Shown: piece by piece, positions 14,082 through 22,152 of the stretch | Layout: each line of letters opens with the position of its first letter | How positions within the stretch are numbered: the first letter of the stretch is position 1 | Origin: a virus | IMG/VR virus record: IMGVR_UViG_3300031962_000018 | Span: 1 to 33,668 of that record | Length of the DNA: 33,668 nt | Reading direction: 5' to 3' (one strand) | Made by a program: the position numbers and the translations under genes | The notes under the pieces: generated by a model | Seen by the model: only the letters and a program-made list of their open reading frames with translations | What the model was told of the DNA's origin: nothing | The model's database searches: none

Positions 14082-14306
14082 CTATTGAGCTGCCAGACTT
14101 GCATCCGAGCGTAATTGCTCGGGATCGATACCGGAACCATCGTTCAGTTGCGCGATCGAGGTGCTGATGACACGCAATTCTAGAAGCGATGCCTCCATCA
14201 GATCGGCCACTCGCTGCAACTGCCCGTTCAATTCTTGCGAGGCATTAGTCGCCAGCGTCGTCGAGGTCGTGATGGAAGGAATCGGCGGAAAAATGGTGAT
14301 CGGCAT
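14082..14306 (-). CDS. Small helical virion protein
   Basis: A 74-residue protein with a Pro/Ile/Thr-rich head (MPITIFPPIPSITTSTTLAT), then a heptad-like helix (about 25-58: LNGQLQRVADLMEASLLELR) and an acidic tail. The size and single helix suit a small assembly or needle-like accessory, but nothing is diagnostic. It lies nine bases upstream of the 215-residue gene. Confidence 0.55.
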   Translation of the reverse strand: MPITIFPPIPSITTSTTLATNASQELNGQLQRVADLMEASLLELRVISTSIAQLNDGSGIDPEQLRSDASLAAQ

Positions 14307-14307
14307 G

Positions 14308-14637
14308 TCAGACCGCCTGTGCCCCGCTCACGAAAATGTTGCATCCCGCAGCGCTGGCCTGCGCAGCGATCGTGTCGCCCGCGTTCAGGATCTGCGTGCC
14401 GGTCCATTGAAAGATGCTCGCAGCAGGAATCGATGAGCCCGGGATCAGTTGCGTCGATGCGCTCAGGCCAACGCCGGCCCACACGGTGACCGCTATGGGA
14501 ACCAGCGCAGTGTTGGAGATGTCGATGTCCTTCAGGTATGCGACCATGTTAGACGGGACCGTGTAGATCACGGTCTGCGCCACGCCGACGGCGCCCTGCG
14601 CAAGCTTGGTCGGCGTGACGATCTGAAAGGCAGCCAT
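14308..14637 (-). CDS. Structural protein, beta-rich, 109 residues
   Basis: Reads as a single beta domain (VGVAQTVIYTVPSNMVAYLK, then FQWTGTQILNAGDTIAAQAS). The 'IYTVPSNMVAYLKDIDISN' pattern is frequent in small phage virion proteins that decorate fibres or the head. It resembles the 13084-13422 product in layout. Its ATG (14637) overlaps the final base of the upstream gene's stop, indicating coupling. Function not assigned. Confidence 0.6.
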   Translation of the reverse strand: MAAFQIVTPTKLAQGAVGVAQTVIYTVPSNMVAYLKDIDISNTALVPIAVTVWAGVGLSASTQLIPGSSIPAASIFQWTGTQILNAGDTIAAQASAAGCNIFVSGAQAV

Positions 14638-14897
14638 CAGACATCCAGCCAGATGAGCGTGTTCGGAGTCACCGGATTCGGCGGCACGGTGTCATCTTCT
14701 GGAATCGACAGGAAGACGGCCGGCGGCACGATGATCGGCGTGCCGGGCCCGCTCAGTGTTTGCTTGCCAATGTTGTAAAGGAACAGGTACCAGTTGATCC
14801 CGATGATCATTTTCCCGGTCGGCTGTCCTGCTGCATCGCGCTGGATCTCACCGAACGGCTCGGTCTGAGGCGGGATGGTCTGAGGCAATAGGCTCAT
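14637..14897 (-). CDS. Small virion protein, 86 residues
   Basis: The start is ATG 14897, overlapping the stop of the gp10-like gene (ATGA); the longer frame to 14999 is an Arg-rich shadow. The product begins MSLLPQTIPPQTEPFGEIQR and contains IIGINWYLFLYNIG, then a Pro-rich end (PEDDTVPPNPVTPNTLIWLD). No membrane or enzyme motif. The gene is constant in position behind the gp10-like gene and is presumably a tail accessory. No family recognised. Confidence 0.6.
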   Translation of the reverse strand: MSLLPQTIPPQTEPFGEIQRDAAGQPTGKMIIGINWYLFLYNIGKQTLSGPGTPIIVPPAVFLSIPEDDTVPPNPVTPNTLIWLDV

Positions 14898-17380
14898 GCG
14901 CTGAACGCCCGCAAGGTAACACCGATCAGATCGCGCTTGACCGGATCGATCACTTCCAGATCCACCACGTTGTCGCGCCCGAATGCGAGCTTGCGCCACA
15001 TCGTGCGATTTTTGTACTGGCCGATCTGCCCGATCGGAGCGGACCAGCGTTGCCCGAATGTCTTGCCGCCATCGCGCGAAATTGCAATGCTGGCCTGTGG
15101 ATTCGATCCAAGTCCGCTCGCATTGCCCACGCCCGGCACGAAATCGAGCTGCAGGCTCGCCATGAAGACGCGGCCGCGCTGCCCCTTATCCCAGATGTGC
15201 GGCGAGCGGCGCTTGGCGAGAATCGGCCATCCGGAATCGGTGAAGGCATTGCGTGTGAGCTGATAGAGCGAGCCGCACTGGTAATCGCCCACGATGCGCA
15301 TGCCCTGGAAATTCATGAAGGCATTAGACCGGTGCCGGTGAAACTTCTGCAGGTACGGATCGTACGACGGGCGCTTGTGCAGAAGCTGCGACTGCGAGTC
15401 GTAGCACCAGGTCACGTCCGCCGTCGGGAACGTGAGCACGTAGAACTCGTGCGTGTCATCCTGGTAGGTGTAGGCGAACGCATCCGACGTGATCGGATAC
15501 TGCGCGACCTCCGTGCCGAAAGCCGGAGTTGAGACCACGTTGACCGCAAACCCGCTCGACAGAAGGATCACATTTTCGCCACGCTCGGAGCGGCCAAACC
15601 AGATCAGGCCTTCGGTGCCGAACCGCGCGACGGAATACTTTGCCTTGCAGCCGGCCTGGATCGGTGTGCCAACCAACCTCTGGAACGCGAAATACTGGCC
15701 GCCCGCGTCATACCAGATCTCGGTCGTCTTGTCGCCGATCAGCCAGAGCTGCTCCTTGTTCTCCATGACGGCCACGAGATTGTCGGCCGAGCTATCCTTG
15801 AGTGCGAAGTTGGTCCCGTTGAATGTGATCCCGTATTGCACGCCGTTCGTGTAGAAGGTCTGTGTGCCGGGTTGGTTGAAAATCCACCAGCCATCGATGA
15901 AAGCGACGGTATCAGCGCCAAGAAAGGCCGGATCGGTGATCTGCGAAAACGCTCGCGTGGAAATGTTGTAGAAGTACCCATACGGTCCGTCTACGATCAC
16001 CGCATAGCCGCCGATGTTGTTGTCGCGGATTCTGACCTGCCCGATGTTTGTGAGCAGCGTGCCGACCGATGTCAGAGCCAAAGTCGCAAAAGACGTGGCG
16101 GTTGCTGGCGTCGTGATCGTCACGAGATAGCAGGTATTGCCGATCACCGCGAGCGCGGTCTGATCGTTCGGCAGCTCCCACAGGCCGCGCACCTGCAAAT
16201 TGGTCACTGCAGAGGGCGGCGGCCACTGCTGGATCGTGGTGCCGCCGATGCTCCAGCATGCTGCGGCCTGAGCCGATACCTGGACCGCCGAGCCGTTATC
16301 GGCCCATAGCGTGCCGCCTGCCGGTACGCCACTGATGGCCACAATGTGTCCAAGCAGCGTGGCGACGTTGCTCACGATGGCGAAACGGGCCACGTTCGAT
16401 CCAACCGCCCAAAAATGCACAAGGTCAGATTCCCCCATGCCGGCCGGCGGCGTGCCGCCTACAAAGCCAGGACTCGCCCACCAGGTACGCGCTGCGTTCA
16501 GGTACGTATCGCAATCGCTCACGCTCGCGAACGAGTACCGCGCGACCTCCACCGTTACGCCGAGCGGATCCACCGAGCACAGGTGCGCCCAGCGGTTGGT
16601 TGAATTGTCGGAGGTGATGACCCAAAGATGCGCCATGTCGGCGCACGGGAAATGCGCTTCCAGATACCAGTTGCCCGCTCCTGGTGCCGTCAGCGCTGCT
16701 AGCACGTCGGAATTGATGACTCCACCGCTGCTACCGGTGAACTTGAACCCGTAAAGTTGCGCGTTGCCGACGTTGCTCTGGTGACTCACGATTTGATTGC
16801 CGGTACCGAAGCTTCCGCCCGGTAAATGGCCGTAGATCCCGCCCAGCCCTTGCGCCTGCTGCATGACCTGGCCCATCACGTTGCTGCCGGGATCCAGGAA
16901 TCCTGACCCTCCAGGCCGCAGCAGTGATTCCACCGTGTTCGGTATATCGGTCGGCAGCACAGTGCCATTGGCAAGACTCAACCGATAGGTGGTCGGCAGC
17001 AGTGTGCTGGAGCCGCTGTTCCAGCCGTTGACTCGCACCGTTCCACCCGTAAAGGCGGTCGCGATCGGATACGGGCCATTGACGCCTAGGGTTTGAAACG
17101 GGAAGCCGGTTGCGTCGTTCTCCCATATCTTGACGAGCGGATGGGTGTCGATGATGACGGAAATCGGGCCGCCCGGACTGCCGCCTCCTGGCGCCGCGAC
17201 AAGCTGCACCAATCCAGGACAGCCCAGCAGTCCTACGACCTCTTTCGCGTTCTGCTTGTCAACTTCAGCGTACCAATTGATGCACGTCTGATTGTTCTGC
17301 AAAGGATTCGGTGCGGTATCCTCGCCTCCGACGAATCCAAAATCGCCGAAGATTTGAAGCGGTGCAGACTCGCCGGGCAT
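14894..17380 (-). CDS. gp10-like packaged-DNA stabilisation / tail hub protein
   Basis: An 828-residue protein, much longer than P22 gp10 (472). The N-terminus has the family's lead motif: PNPLQNNQTCINWYAEVDK followed by 'LLGCPGLVQL'. The C-terminal two-fifths contain VAVMENKEQLWLIGDKTTEI and ARFGTEGLIWFGRSERGENV, which match gp10-type beta-propeller repeats. Between them, about residues 110-370 are extra Gly/Ser/Thr/Trp-rich sequence that may be an inserted domain. gp10 plugs the portal-gp4 channel after packaging and carries the tail needle. The family call is confident; the extra domain is an observation. Confidence 0.82.
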   Translation of the reverse strand: MPGESAPLQIFGDFGFVGGEDTAPNPLQNNQTCINWYAEVDKQNAKEVVGLLGCPGLVQLVAAPGGGSPGGPISVIIDTHPLVKIWENDATGFPFQTLGVNGPYPIATAFTGGTVRVNGWNSGSSTLLPTTYRLSLANGTVLPTDIPNTVESLLRPGGSGFLDPGSNVMGQVMQQAQGLGGIYGHLPGGSFGTGNQIVSHQSNVGNAQLYGFKFTGSSGGVINSDVLAALTAPGAGNWYLEAHFPCADMAHLWVITSDNSTNRWAHLCSVDPLGVTVEVARYSFASVSDCDTYLNAARTWWASPGFVGGTPPAGMGESDLVHFWAVGSNVARFAIVSNVATLLGHIVAISGVPAGGTLWADNGSAVQVSAQAAACWSIGGTTIQQWPPPSAVTNLQVRGLWELPNDQTALAVIGNTCYLVTITTPATATSFATLALTSVGTLLTNIGQVRIRDNNIGGYAVIVDGPYGYFYNISTRAFSQITDPAFLGADTVAFIDGWWIFNQPGTQTFYTNGVQYGITFNGTNFALKDSSADNLVAVMENKEQLWLIGDKTTEIWYDAGGQYFAFQRLVGTPIQAGCKAKYSVARFGTEGLIWFGRSERGENVILLSSGFAVNVVSTPAFGTEVAQYPITSDAFAYTYQDDTHEFYVLTFPTADVTWCYDSQSQLLHKRPSYDPYLQKFHRHRSNAFMNFQGMRIVGDYQCGSLYQLTRNAFTDSGWPILAKRRSPHIWDKGQRGRVFMASLQLDFVPGVGNASGLGSNPQASIAISRDGGKTFGQRWSAPIGQIGQYKNRTMWRKLAFGRDNVVDLEVIDPVKRDLIGVTLRAFSA

Positions 17381-17383
17381 CGG

Positions 17384-18289
17384 TCAAAACCCAATGTAGC
17401 TGCGCTGATTCGCAACGAGCGTCGCCATATCGGTTGATCCGATCGCGGACGAAAACAAAATCGCTTCCGGCAGCAGACCATCCCAAAAGACGGAGCCTGC
17501 GATGCACCCGATCTGATTCGCTGGCGATACGATCGTTGTGTTGAATGTGTTACTAGGTGCTGATCCGGGGGCACTGTTGTTCAAAACACCGTTGATGTAC
17601 GTATTCACCAACGGTGTTGATTGCCACGTTCCGATGACCGACAGCACCGTGTTATATATTTGCACCGTGCTCGCGCAATCGTGATTGACGCCATACGTTG
17701 AGTGTCCAGCGTATGAGAATGGGTTTGGTACCACGTTCCCCGCGACGACGCCGAACGAAAGTTGAGCGCGCCCGTTGCCAGAGGTGCCGCCAGTGTCGCC
17801 GTAGCACAGCCAGCCAGGCGTCGAGCTTGAGTTTCCGATAACCGTCTGTTCTGCAACAGAGGCGAATGTGCTTGGATTCGTTCCGGTCACCACGGGGCCG
17901 TTCGGGAAGCGCAATTCCGTGCTATTCGCGCTGATGCACAGGATCGCCGGCTTGCTGTTGGTGCCGATCGTCTTCAGCGTGCCAGATGCGACGATCTGCG
18001 GCTGTTTGCCCGTGGTCGCCTGCGTGGCGTTATAGCCGTTGCCGCTTTGGTCGTACCACGTGTCGATGAAGCCGTTGTTGGCGCCGACGAAGGTGGCGAG
18101 TGACGCCGTGTCTAGCACGCCTCCCGCGAATCCGATGTCCTGCGTCGTGTTGTCAGAGCTGCGTCGCACCTTGATACACTTGCCAGCGTAGGCACCGCGC
18201 AGCAGACGCAGCCCCCATGCCGCGCTCGCCGAGATCGACAAGGCGTCCAGCGGGAACGCCGATCGATGCCTGGTAAATCCCTTGATCAC
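17384..18289 (-). CDS. Arabinofuranosidase-B-like / LamG-type lectin-fold virion protein
   Basis: A 301-residue protein with a GTG start overlapping the upstream stop (GTGA). Near the N-terminus is 'AYAGKCIKVRRSSDNTTQDIGF', then 'GVLDTASLATFVG' and NGFIDTWYDQSGNGYNATQA; these are hallmarks of the catalytic domain of alpha-L-arabinofuranosidase B and related concanavalin-like folds. Later strands continue the beta-sandwich to the C-terminus (NQIGCIAGSVFWDGLLPEAI). In phage virions this fold usually binds or trims host polysaccharide. Whether catalytic acids are kept cannot be judged here. Likely a receptor-binding or decoration protein, next to the gp10-like gene. Confidence 0.72.
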   Translation of the reverse strand: MIKGFTRHRSAFPLDALSISASAAWGLRLLRGAYAGKCIKVRRSSDNTTQDIGFAGGVLDTASLATFVGANNGFIDTWYDQSGNGYNATQATTGKQPQIVASGTLKTIGTNSKPAILCISANSTELRFPNGPVVTGTNPSTFASVAEQTVIGNSSSTPGWLCYGDTGGTSGNGRAQLSFGVVAGNVVPNPFSYAGHSTYGVNHDCASTVQIYNTVLSVIGTWQSTPLVNTYINGVLNNSAPGSAPSNTFNTTIVSPANQIGCIAGSVFWDGLLPEAILFSSAIGSTDMATLVANQRSYIGF

Positions 18290-18774
18290 GTATTATCTCC
18301 ACCGAGGACCCAGGTAGTAGTTGCAATTTTCGTCAACGTCAGAGTCGAATTCTGCGCGCGCGCCGTCACCGAACTTGCGTTCAGGAGCGTATCCGTCGTG
18401 ATGGCGACAGTAGTCTGCCCCGCACCCAACTGAATGACCTGAAATCCTGTGCCGACCGGAAAGGCGACGGTCGCATTGGCCGGGATCGTCACCGTGTTAG
18501 CCGACGCGTTGTTCATGGTCACGATGCCCTGGTTCGCCGACGAGGCCGGCGCATCTGTCAGAGCGAGCGTATAGGTCGTGCCGGTCTGCTGGTTGACTGA
18601 TGGAGGGGAGCCGCCGACGCCCAACGATATCGCGATGCCGCCAGCGCCGTATGCCTGAACCAGATTGCCGTTAGCGTCGAACGTGGCGAGAATCGGTATC
18701 GGAGTCGATGGAGTCTCGCTTGCAGGGCCAGGGGTCGAGCCGCTGCTGCTCACATTCGGGTTCGGATAGGCCAT
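18286..18774 (-). CDS. Structural protein, Gly/Ser/Thr-rich, 162 residues
   Basis: Begins with a disordered Ser/Pro-rich stretch (MAYPNPNVSSSGSTPGPASE) and then a beta domain with PILATFDANGNLVQAYGAGG and TYTLALTDAPASSANQGIVT. The 'YTLALTDA...G.VTMNNASANTVTIP' pattern is widespread in phage fibre and collar proteins. It is coupled to the lectin-fold gene downstream by GTGA, and the pair may form one fibre. The gene lies two bases past the HNH endonuclease gene. Confidence 0.65.
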   Translation of the reverse strand: MAYPNPNVSSSGSTPGPASETPSTPIPILATFDANGNLVQAYGAGGIAISLGVGGSPPSVNQQTGTTYTLALTDAPASSANQGIVTMNNASANTVTIPANATVAFPVGTGFQVIQLGAGQTTVAITTDTLLNASSVTARAQNSTLTLTKIATTTWVLGGDNT

Positions 18775-18776
18775 GT

Positions 18777-19310
18777 TCAGTCTCCGATGTCTGCGTAATG
18801 GCGTCCTGAGAGCACGCCTTTAATCGTTGGAAGGCTGACGCCGTACGATTCTGCAATCACACGCCGCACAATTCCTGCCTCTCTCATGATCCTGATCCCG
18901 CGTACATCTGCGGCGCTTAATTTGGCGCGCGGACTATCGGTCGATCCATATGGCTTTGATTTTCGTGGTCTCGGCGCTGGCGGAACTTCGCGGTGCTTTC
19001 GCACCATATCAACCATGTTGTCACTTTGAGTGCCGATGAATAGATGCTTGGGATTGCAGCACCCTGGGTTATCGCAATTGTGTAGCACCAACTTGCCGTC
19101 AGTCGCCGAAAGGGTGATCGAACCTGGAAATGCAGCAAGATAAGCGATGCGGTGTGCGTAAATCTTGCCAAGACCTCCGATGTTGATACGCCCATATCCA
19201 GGGCGATCCTTTCCTCTGCGATCCTTGTTTCTATGGCCTAGCCATTCCCAACATTCGTTTTCGGTTCGAATGTCGATCTTCGACCAAATGTCTTCTATTC
19301 TATTTGTCAT
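18777..19310 (-). CDS. HNH homing endonuclease with HTH tail
   Basis: A 177-residue free-standing endonuclease. An N-terminal ECWEWLGH and YGRINIGGLGKIYAHRIAY lead into the HNH core VLHNCDNPGCCNPKHLFIGT (about residues 75-94), with His77, Asn78, the Cys79/Cys84/Cys85 set and His89. A DNA-binding tail follows (LSAADVRGIRIMREAGIVRR, then an HTH with SYGVSLPTIKGVLSG). Such genes copy themselves into phages lacking them by cutting the cognate site. It is wedged between two virion genes: its ATG overlaps the gp4-like stop and its own stop sits two bases before the next gene. It is more A+T-rich than its neighbours. Confidence 0.9.
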   Translation of the reverse strand: MTNRIEDIWSKIDIRTENECWEWLGHRNKDRRGKDRPGYGRINIGGLGKIYAHRIAYLAAFPGSITLSATDGKLVLHNCDNPGCCNPKHLFIGTQSDNMVDMVRKHREVPPAPRPRKSKPYGSTDSPRAKLSAADVRGIRIMREAGIVRRVIAESYGVSLPTIKGVLSGRHYADIGD

Positions 19311-20302
19311 CGTTGGTAGCCGCCGCTAAGAACCCAACCTCCGTCAACGCGATTTCCTCTTACCAGCTCACGATCGTAGCGAGCGACATTGGCCGGCTTC
19401 GCGTTGAGAGCCTTGACAAAGCTCAATGCCTCTTGAGCATTTGTCTTAATCGCCTCAGATAGCGGGAAGCCGTACTCTGCGCACAATTCCTTCGCCAGCA
19501 GCCACTTGAGCATCCTTGAGTAGCCTTGCGGCATGACGAGAACCTGGTTCAACGTCAGGTTCGACAGGATCGTGTCGGTGAAAAGGTGCAGTTCGGCGTT
19601 ATTGCCAGGCGTCTGGTATGCGTTGAGCAACCCGTACGGGAACTGGTTGTTGTACCAGGCGACCGTCGGCCACGGCCCCGGCTGCGCCTTGTACAGCAAT
19701 TCGGTGTACTGCGATTCCGTGTAGGCAACGTCTAGCGTGAAGTCCAACGCATTAAAGCGCGTGAAGCCGTGCGTGATCCGCAGCGGTCGCGGGATCGGGA
19801 AATCTCCCGGCACCGTATACGAGAAACTGTCGGCGCCGTTGGAATTCGCCGTCGCGTTGGCCGACATAGTGACGGTCGTGGCGCCGATCGCCAGGACCGT
19901 CGTGAGCGCCGGAATCAAGCCCTGCACGTCGGTCAGGATAGAGCCAGAGCCGCACACGTAGGCAGCGGCGGCGCCCGCGACCAGATTGCTCGGTATGTTC
20001 GTGACCGCCGTGATCGTGGGTGAGCCGCTCGTCAGCGTGCCGGAGAATGGGCCGGAGCCGAGCAGCGTCATGATGGGATTGCCGACCGTGTACAGGCGCT
20101 TCTGCGCGGTCCAGGTGAGGATGTTCTCGTTGGAGCCGAACACATATTGCTTGTCGATCGAAAGCGAATCGAGCAGATCGTTCAGCGTATCGAGGCAGTC
20201 GGCCTCATCGGGCGCCGCGATCTGCTCGCCCGACTGGTATGAGTTGATCCGGCGCAGCGCACCTTGGATCAAATTCAAGGCGGTCGTGTAGCCGATCGTC
20301 AT
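19307..20302 (-). CDS. gp4-like head-to-tail adaptor (packaged-DNA stabilisation)
   Basis: A 331-residue protein; P22 gp4 is about half this length. Residues 1-70 (LNLIQGALRRINSYQSGEQI, then 'ADCLDTLNDLLDSL') and the C-terminal third (QGYSRMLKWLLAKELCAEYG) fit the helical adaptor that binds the portal ring. Between them, about residues 80-165 form a Gly/Thr/Ala-rich beta segment (SGTLTSGSPTITAVTNIPSN and following), which looks like an inserted domain and explains the extra length. The gene precedes the HNH endonuclease and follows the PASTA gene, in the same order as head-completion genes of P22-like phages. Confidence 0.75.
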   Translation of the reverse strand: MTIGYTTALNLIQGALRRINSYQSGEQIAAPDEADCLDTLNDLLDSLSIDKQYVFGSNENILTWTAQKRLYTVGNPIMTLLGSGPFSGTLTSGSPTITAVTNIPSNLVAGAAAAYVCGSGSILTDVQGLIPALTTVLAIGATTVTMSANATANSNGADSFSYTVPGDFPIPRPLRITHGFTRFNALDFTLDVAYTESQYTELLYKAQPGPWPTVAWYNNQFPYGLLNAYQTPGNNAELHLFTDTILSNLTLNQVLVMPQGYSRMLKWLLAKELCAEYGFPLSEAIKTNAQEALSFVKALNAKPANVARYDRELVRGNRVDGGWVLSGGYQR

Positions 20303-20571
20303 ACGTTGGTCCCTCCCGCCGGATAGGCGACGCTGACCGGCAAGTTTGCCACGGTCAGGCCCACCGGGGAATTGGCGAGCACGCCGGTCGTGCCGCTGGC
20401 CGGCGACTGCGCGGTGACGACGTTCGGCTGCGCCGCGGCTGTCTTGACCCAGGTGATCGTGACCGGATCGGCCTGAAAGTAGCCCAGCGGCAGCACGCGC
20501 ACGCCAGCAGCTACGAGCGCGGTCAGAGCGGCCGGATATTCGAGCCCGACGACGTTTGGCATCGTAGGCAT
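20299..20571 (-). CDS. Small virion protein with a PASTA domain
   Basis: A 90-residue protein. The pattern MPTMPNVVGLEYPAALTALV, 'AGVRV', then NVVTAQSPASGTTGVLANSP and 'VGLTVANLPVSVA' is a complete PASTA repeat: the PNVVG..Y..A...L entry, the Q.P.AG.. turn, and the final strand. PASTA domains occur in penicillin-binding proteins and Ser/Thr kinases, where they bind muropeptides or peptidoglycan. A stand-alone copy between coat-region genes and the gp4-like adaptor is unusual and could let the virion touch the cell wall. The ATGA overlap with the gp4-like gene supports the start. Confidence 0.75.
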   Translation of the reverse strand: MPTMPNVVGLEYPAALTALVAAGVRVLPLGYFQADPVTITWVKTAAAQPNVVTAQSPASGTTGVLANSPVGLTVANLPVSVAYPAGGTNV

Positions 20572-20578
20572 CGGCGCA

Positions 20579-21148
20579 TCATTTGAAAGTCAGCTCGGCC
20601 CAGACCAGCGAAATGTCCGCGACCATCGTCGAGATTGTCGCTCCGGCGGCGACCGACACCCAGTCGCCCGGGCTCGCGATGATCAGGCCGTCGAGCGGCT
20701 CGATCAGGCCTCCGGTGATGCCGGCGGTGGCCGTCGCGTCGACCTCGTGCGTGGCAAGGAACGCGACGCCTGCATTGGCAACCGTGCCCTTGTTGTAGAC
20801 ATTGCAGGCTGGCGTCTGATTGAAGCCTGGCCGCGTACAGCCGACTCCGGTGATGGCGGTGGGAGAGGTCGGGGCCGAAGTCTGTCCGGTCCCCCAGGTG
20901 ATCCCGACCACGCCGGCCGCCGCGGGCGCCGTCGTCCAGCCGAGCGAGACGCCCAGGATGACCGCCAGGACTTTGCTGGTGCCGCCGGCCGCTTGACCGG
21001 TGTTATTCCACAGCAGCGGGCCGCCCGTCGCTGCTGCGGTACCGAAGGCCGTCATGCCGGTCAGGGCGGCGGTTGCGACGAACACCTGCCCGGCGCGCGC
21101 GAGCTGGTAGTAGCTATCGGCCTCCGAGGAGTTGCGGCTGATGATCAC
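20579..21148 (-). CDS. Structural protein, 189 residues
   Basis: A Gly/Ala/Thr-rich protein with MIISRNSSEADSYYQLARAG at its start and later segments LLWNNTGQAAGGTSKVLAVI and NVYNKGTVANAGVAFLATHE. The N-terminal 'YYQLARAGQVFVATAALTGM' hints at a short helix before a beta sandwich. No enzymatic motif. It overlaps the paralogue gene by four bases. Head-surface or collar protein is the most likely class, from position alone. Confidence 0.6.
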   Translation of the reverse strand: MIISRNSSEADSYYQLARAGQVFVATAALTGMTAFGTAAATGGPLLWNNTGQAAGGTSKVLAVILGVSLGWTTAPAAAGVVGITWGTGQTSAPTSPTAITGVGCTRPGFNQTPACNVYNKGTVANAGVAFLATHEVDATATAGITGGLIEPLDGLIIASPGDWVSVAAGATISTMVADISLVWAELTFK

Positions 21149-21489
21149 GAGACGATCTGCGTCAGAGCCGAATTGTTCGAGGTCAGGTTCTCCGGACGCG
21201 ACACCTCGATGTAGTAGATCTCGTTGGCGGTGGGCGTGATGGTGGCGGCGGTCGCGTTGATGAACGCAATGGCGAGCGTGTTCGCCGCCGATACGCGTGT
21301 GTTGACGATCCCGAGGCCCGTTTGCGTGGTCGGCTTGCTGATGTCAACCATGTCGCCCAGCAAGAGCCCGTTGACGGTGAAGGTTTGCTCCACGGTCGTG
21401 TTCGGCGCCACGGAGGAAGGCGAGATCGTGATCGCCAGCACCCATTGGGCCTTGATGTTGCCGTAGGAGATCGTGCTCGGATTTGGCAT
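21145..21489 (-). CDS. Virion beta-domain protein, paralogue A
   Basis: A 114-residue protein with core DISKPTTQTGLGIVNTRVSA followed by 'ANTLAIAFINATAATITPT'. The same core recurs in the product of 22153-22563 (QKPTTQAGL, RVSAADTLAINF, TAATITPT), so the two are clear paralogues. The strand-rich, Thr/Ala-heavy pattern suits a capsid decoration or collar domain. The pair flank a glycosyltransferase gene. Confidence 0.7.
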   Translation of the reverse strand: MPNPSTISYGNIKAQWVLAITISPSSVAPNTTVEQTFTVNGLLLGDMVDISKPTTQTGLGIVNTRVSAANTLAIAFINATAATITPTANEIYYIEVSRPENLTSNNSALTQIVS

Positions 21490-21498
21490 GGCTTTCCC

Positions 21499-22149
21499 TC
21501 ACGCCGCCTTTTGCAGCAGCCCGCTTGCGACGCAGTGATCGTAGAAGTTGCCGCGCCAGGCGCGCGAGCCGCGATGGGTGAAACCGATGTCGGCATCGAC
21601 CCACAGGAAATTGCCGGTCTCGCACCAGCGCCGGCAGAACCAGATGTCCTCGCCATAGGCGCTGTCGTCCGCCTCGAGCCGAAAGTATGGCTTGGCGAGC
21701 TTCGCGAACGCCGAGCGCTTGATCCGCAGGAAGGCGGTCGGGACCTCCAATGCCTGGAAAAGGCCGTCCTCGATGACGCCGGTCAGCGCGCCCTGGTGGT
21801 ATTCGCTGTTGCTCTCGGCGCTGCGTTTGGGCACCAGGCCCCCAACGACCTCCTGCCGATGCGACAGGACGCGCGGCAGCACGCGCGCGTCGAAGCCGAC
21901 ATCAGCATCGACGAAGATCAGATCATCGGCATCGCTCGCCAGGAAGGCATCGACGATCGTATTGCGGATCCGACCCAGGCAGGCGCCGGCGCCCGCATTG
22001 ACGTTGCGCTGCAGGCGCACGCCCAGCCGCGTCAGCAGGATGGCCGCCTCGACCATCGAATGGTCGTGATCGATCGAGACCGCCATGTCGAAGCACGGTG
22101 TCCCGAAGAACACCGTCTTCGGCAGCGTCGATGCGCCGGCCTCGACCAT
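21499..22149 (-). CDS. GT-A fold glycosyltransferase-like protein
   Basis: A 216-residue protein. It opens with an N-terminal strand and helix (TVFFGTPCFDMAVSIDHDHS) and then 'NAGAGACLGRIRNTIVDAFL', like the nucleotide-sugar-binding half of GT2 enzymes. IFVDADVGF at 79-87 has the DxD metal motif (Asp81, Asp83), and a later GED (166-168) with 'FCRRWCETGNFLWVDADIGFTHRG' fits the acceptor side. No membrane helix. Similar GT-A genes recur inside phage head modules and may decorate virion proteins or cell glycans. It sits between two paralogous virion genes; donor and acceptor are unknown. Confidence 0.8.
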   Translation of the reverse strand: MVEAGASTLPKTVFFGTPCFDMAVSIDHDHSMVEAAILLTRLGVRLQRNVNAGAGACLGRIRNTIVDAFLASDADDLIFVDADVGFDARVLPRVLSHRQEVVGGLVPKRSAESNSEYHQGALTGVIEDGLFQALEVPTAFLRIKRSAFAKLAKPYFRLEADDSAYGEDIWFCRRWCETGNFLWVDADIGFTHRGSRAWRGNFYDHCVASGLLQKAA

Positions 22150-22152
22150 GCC

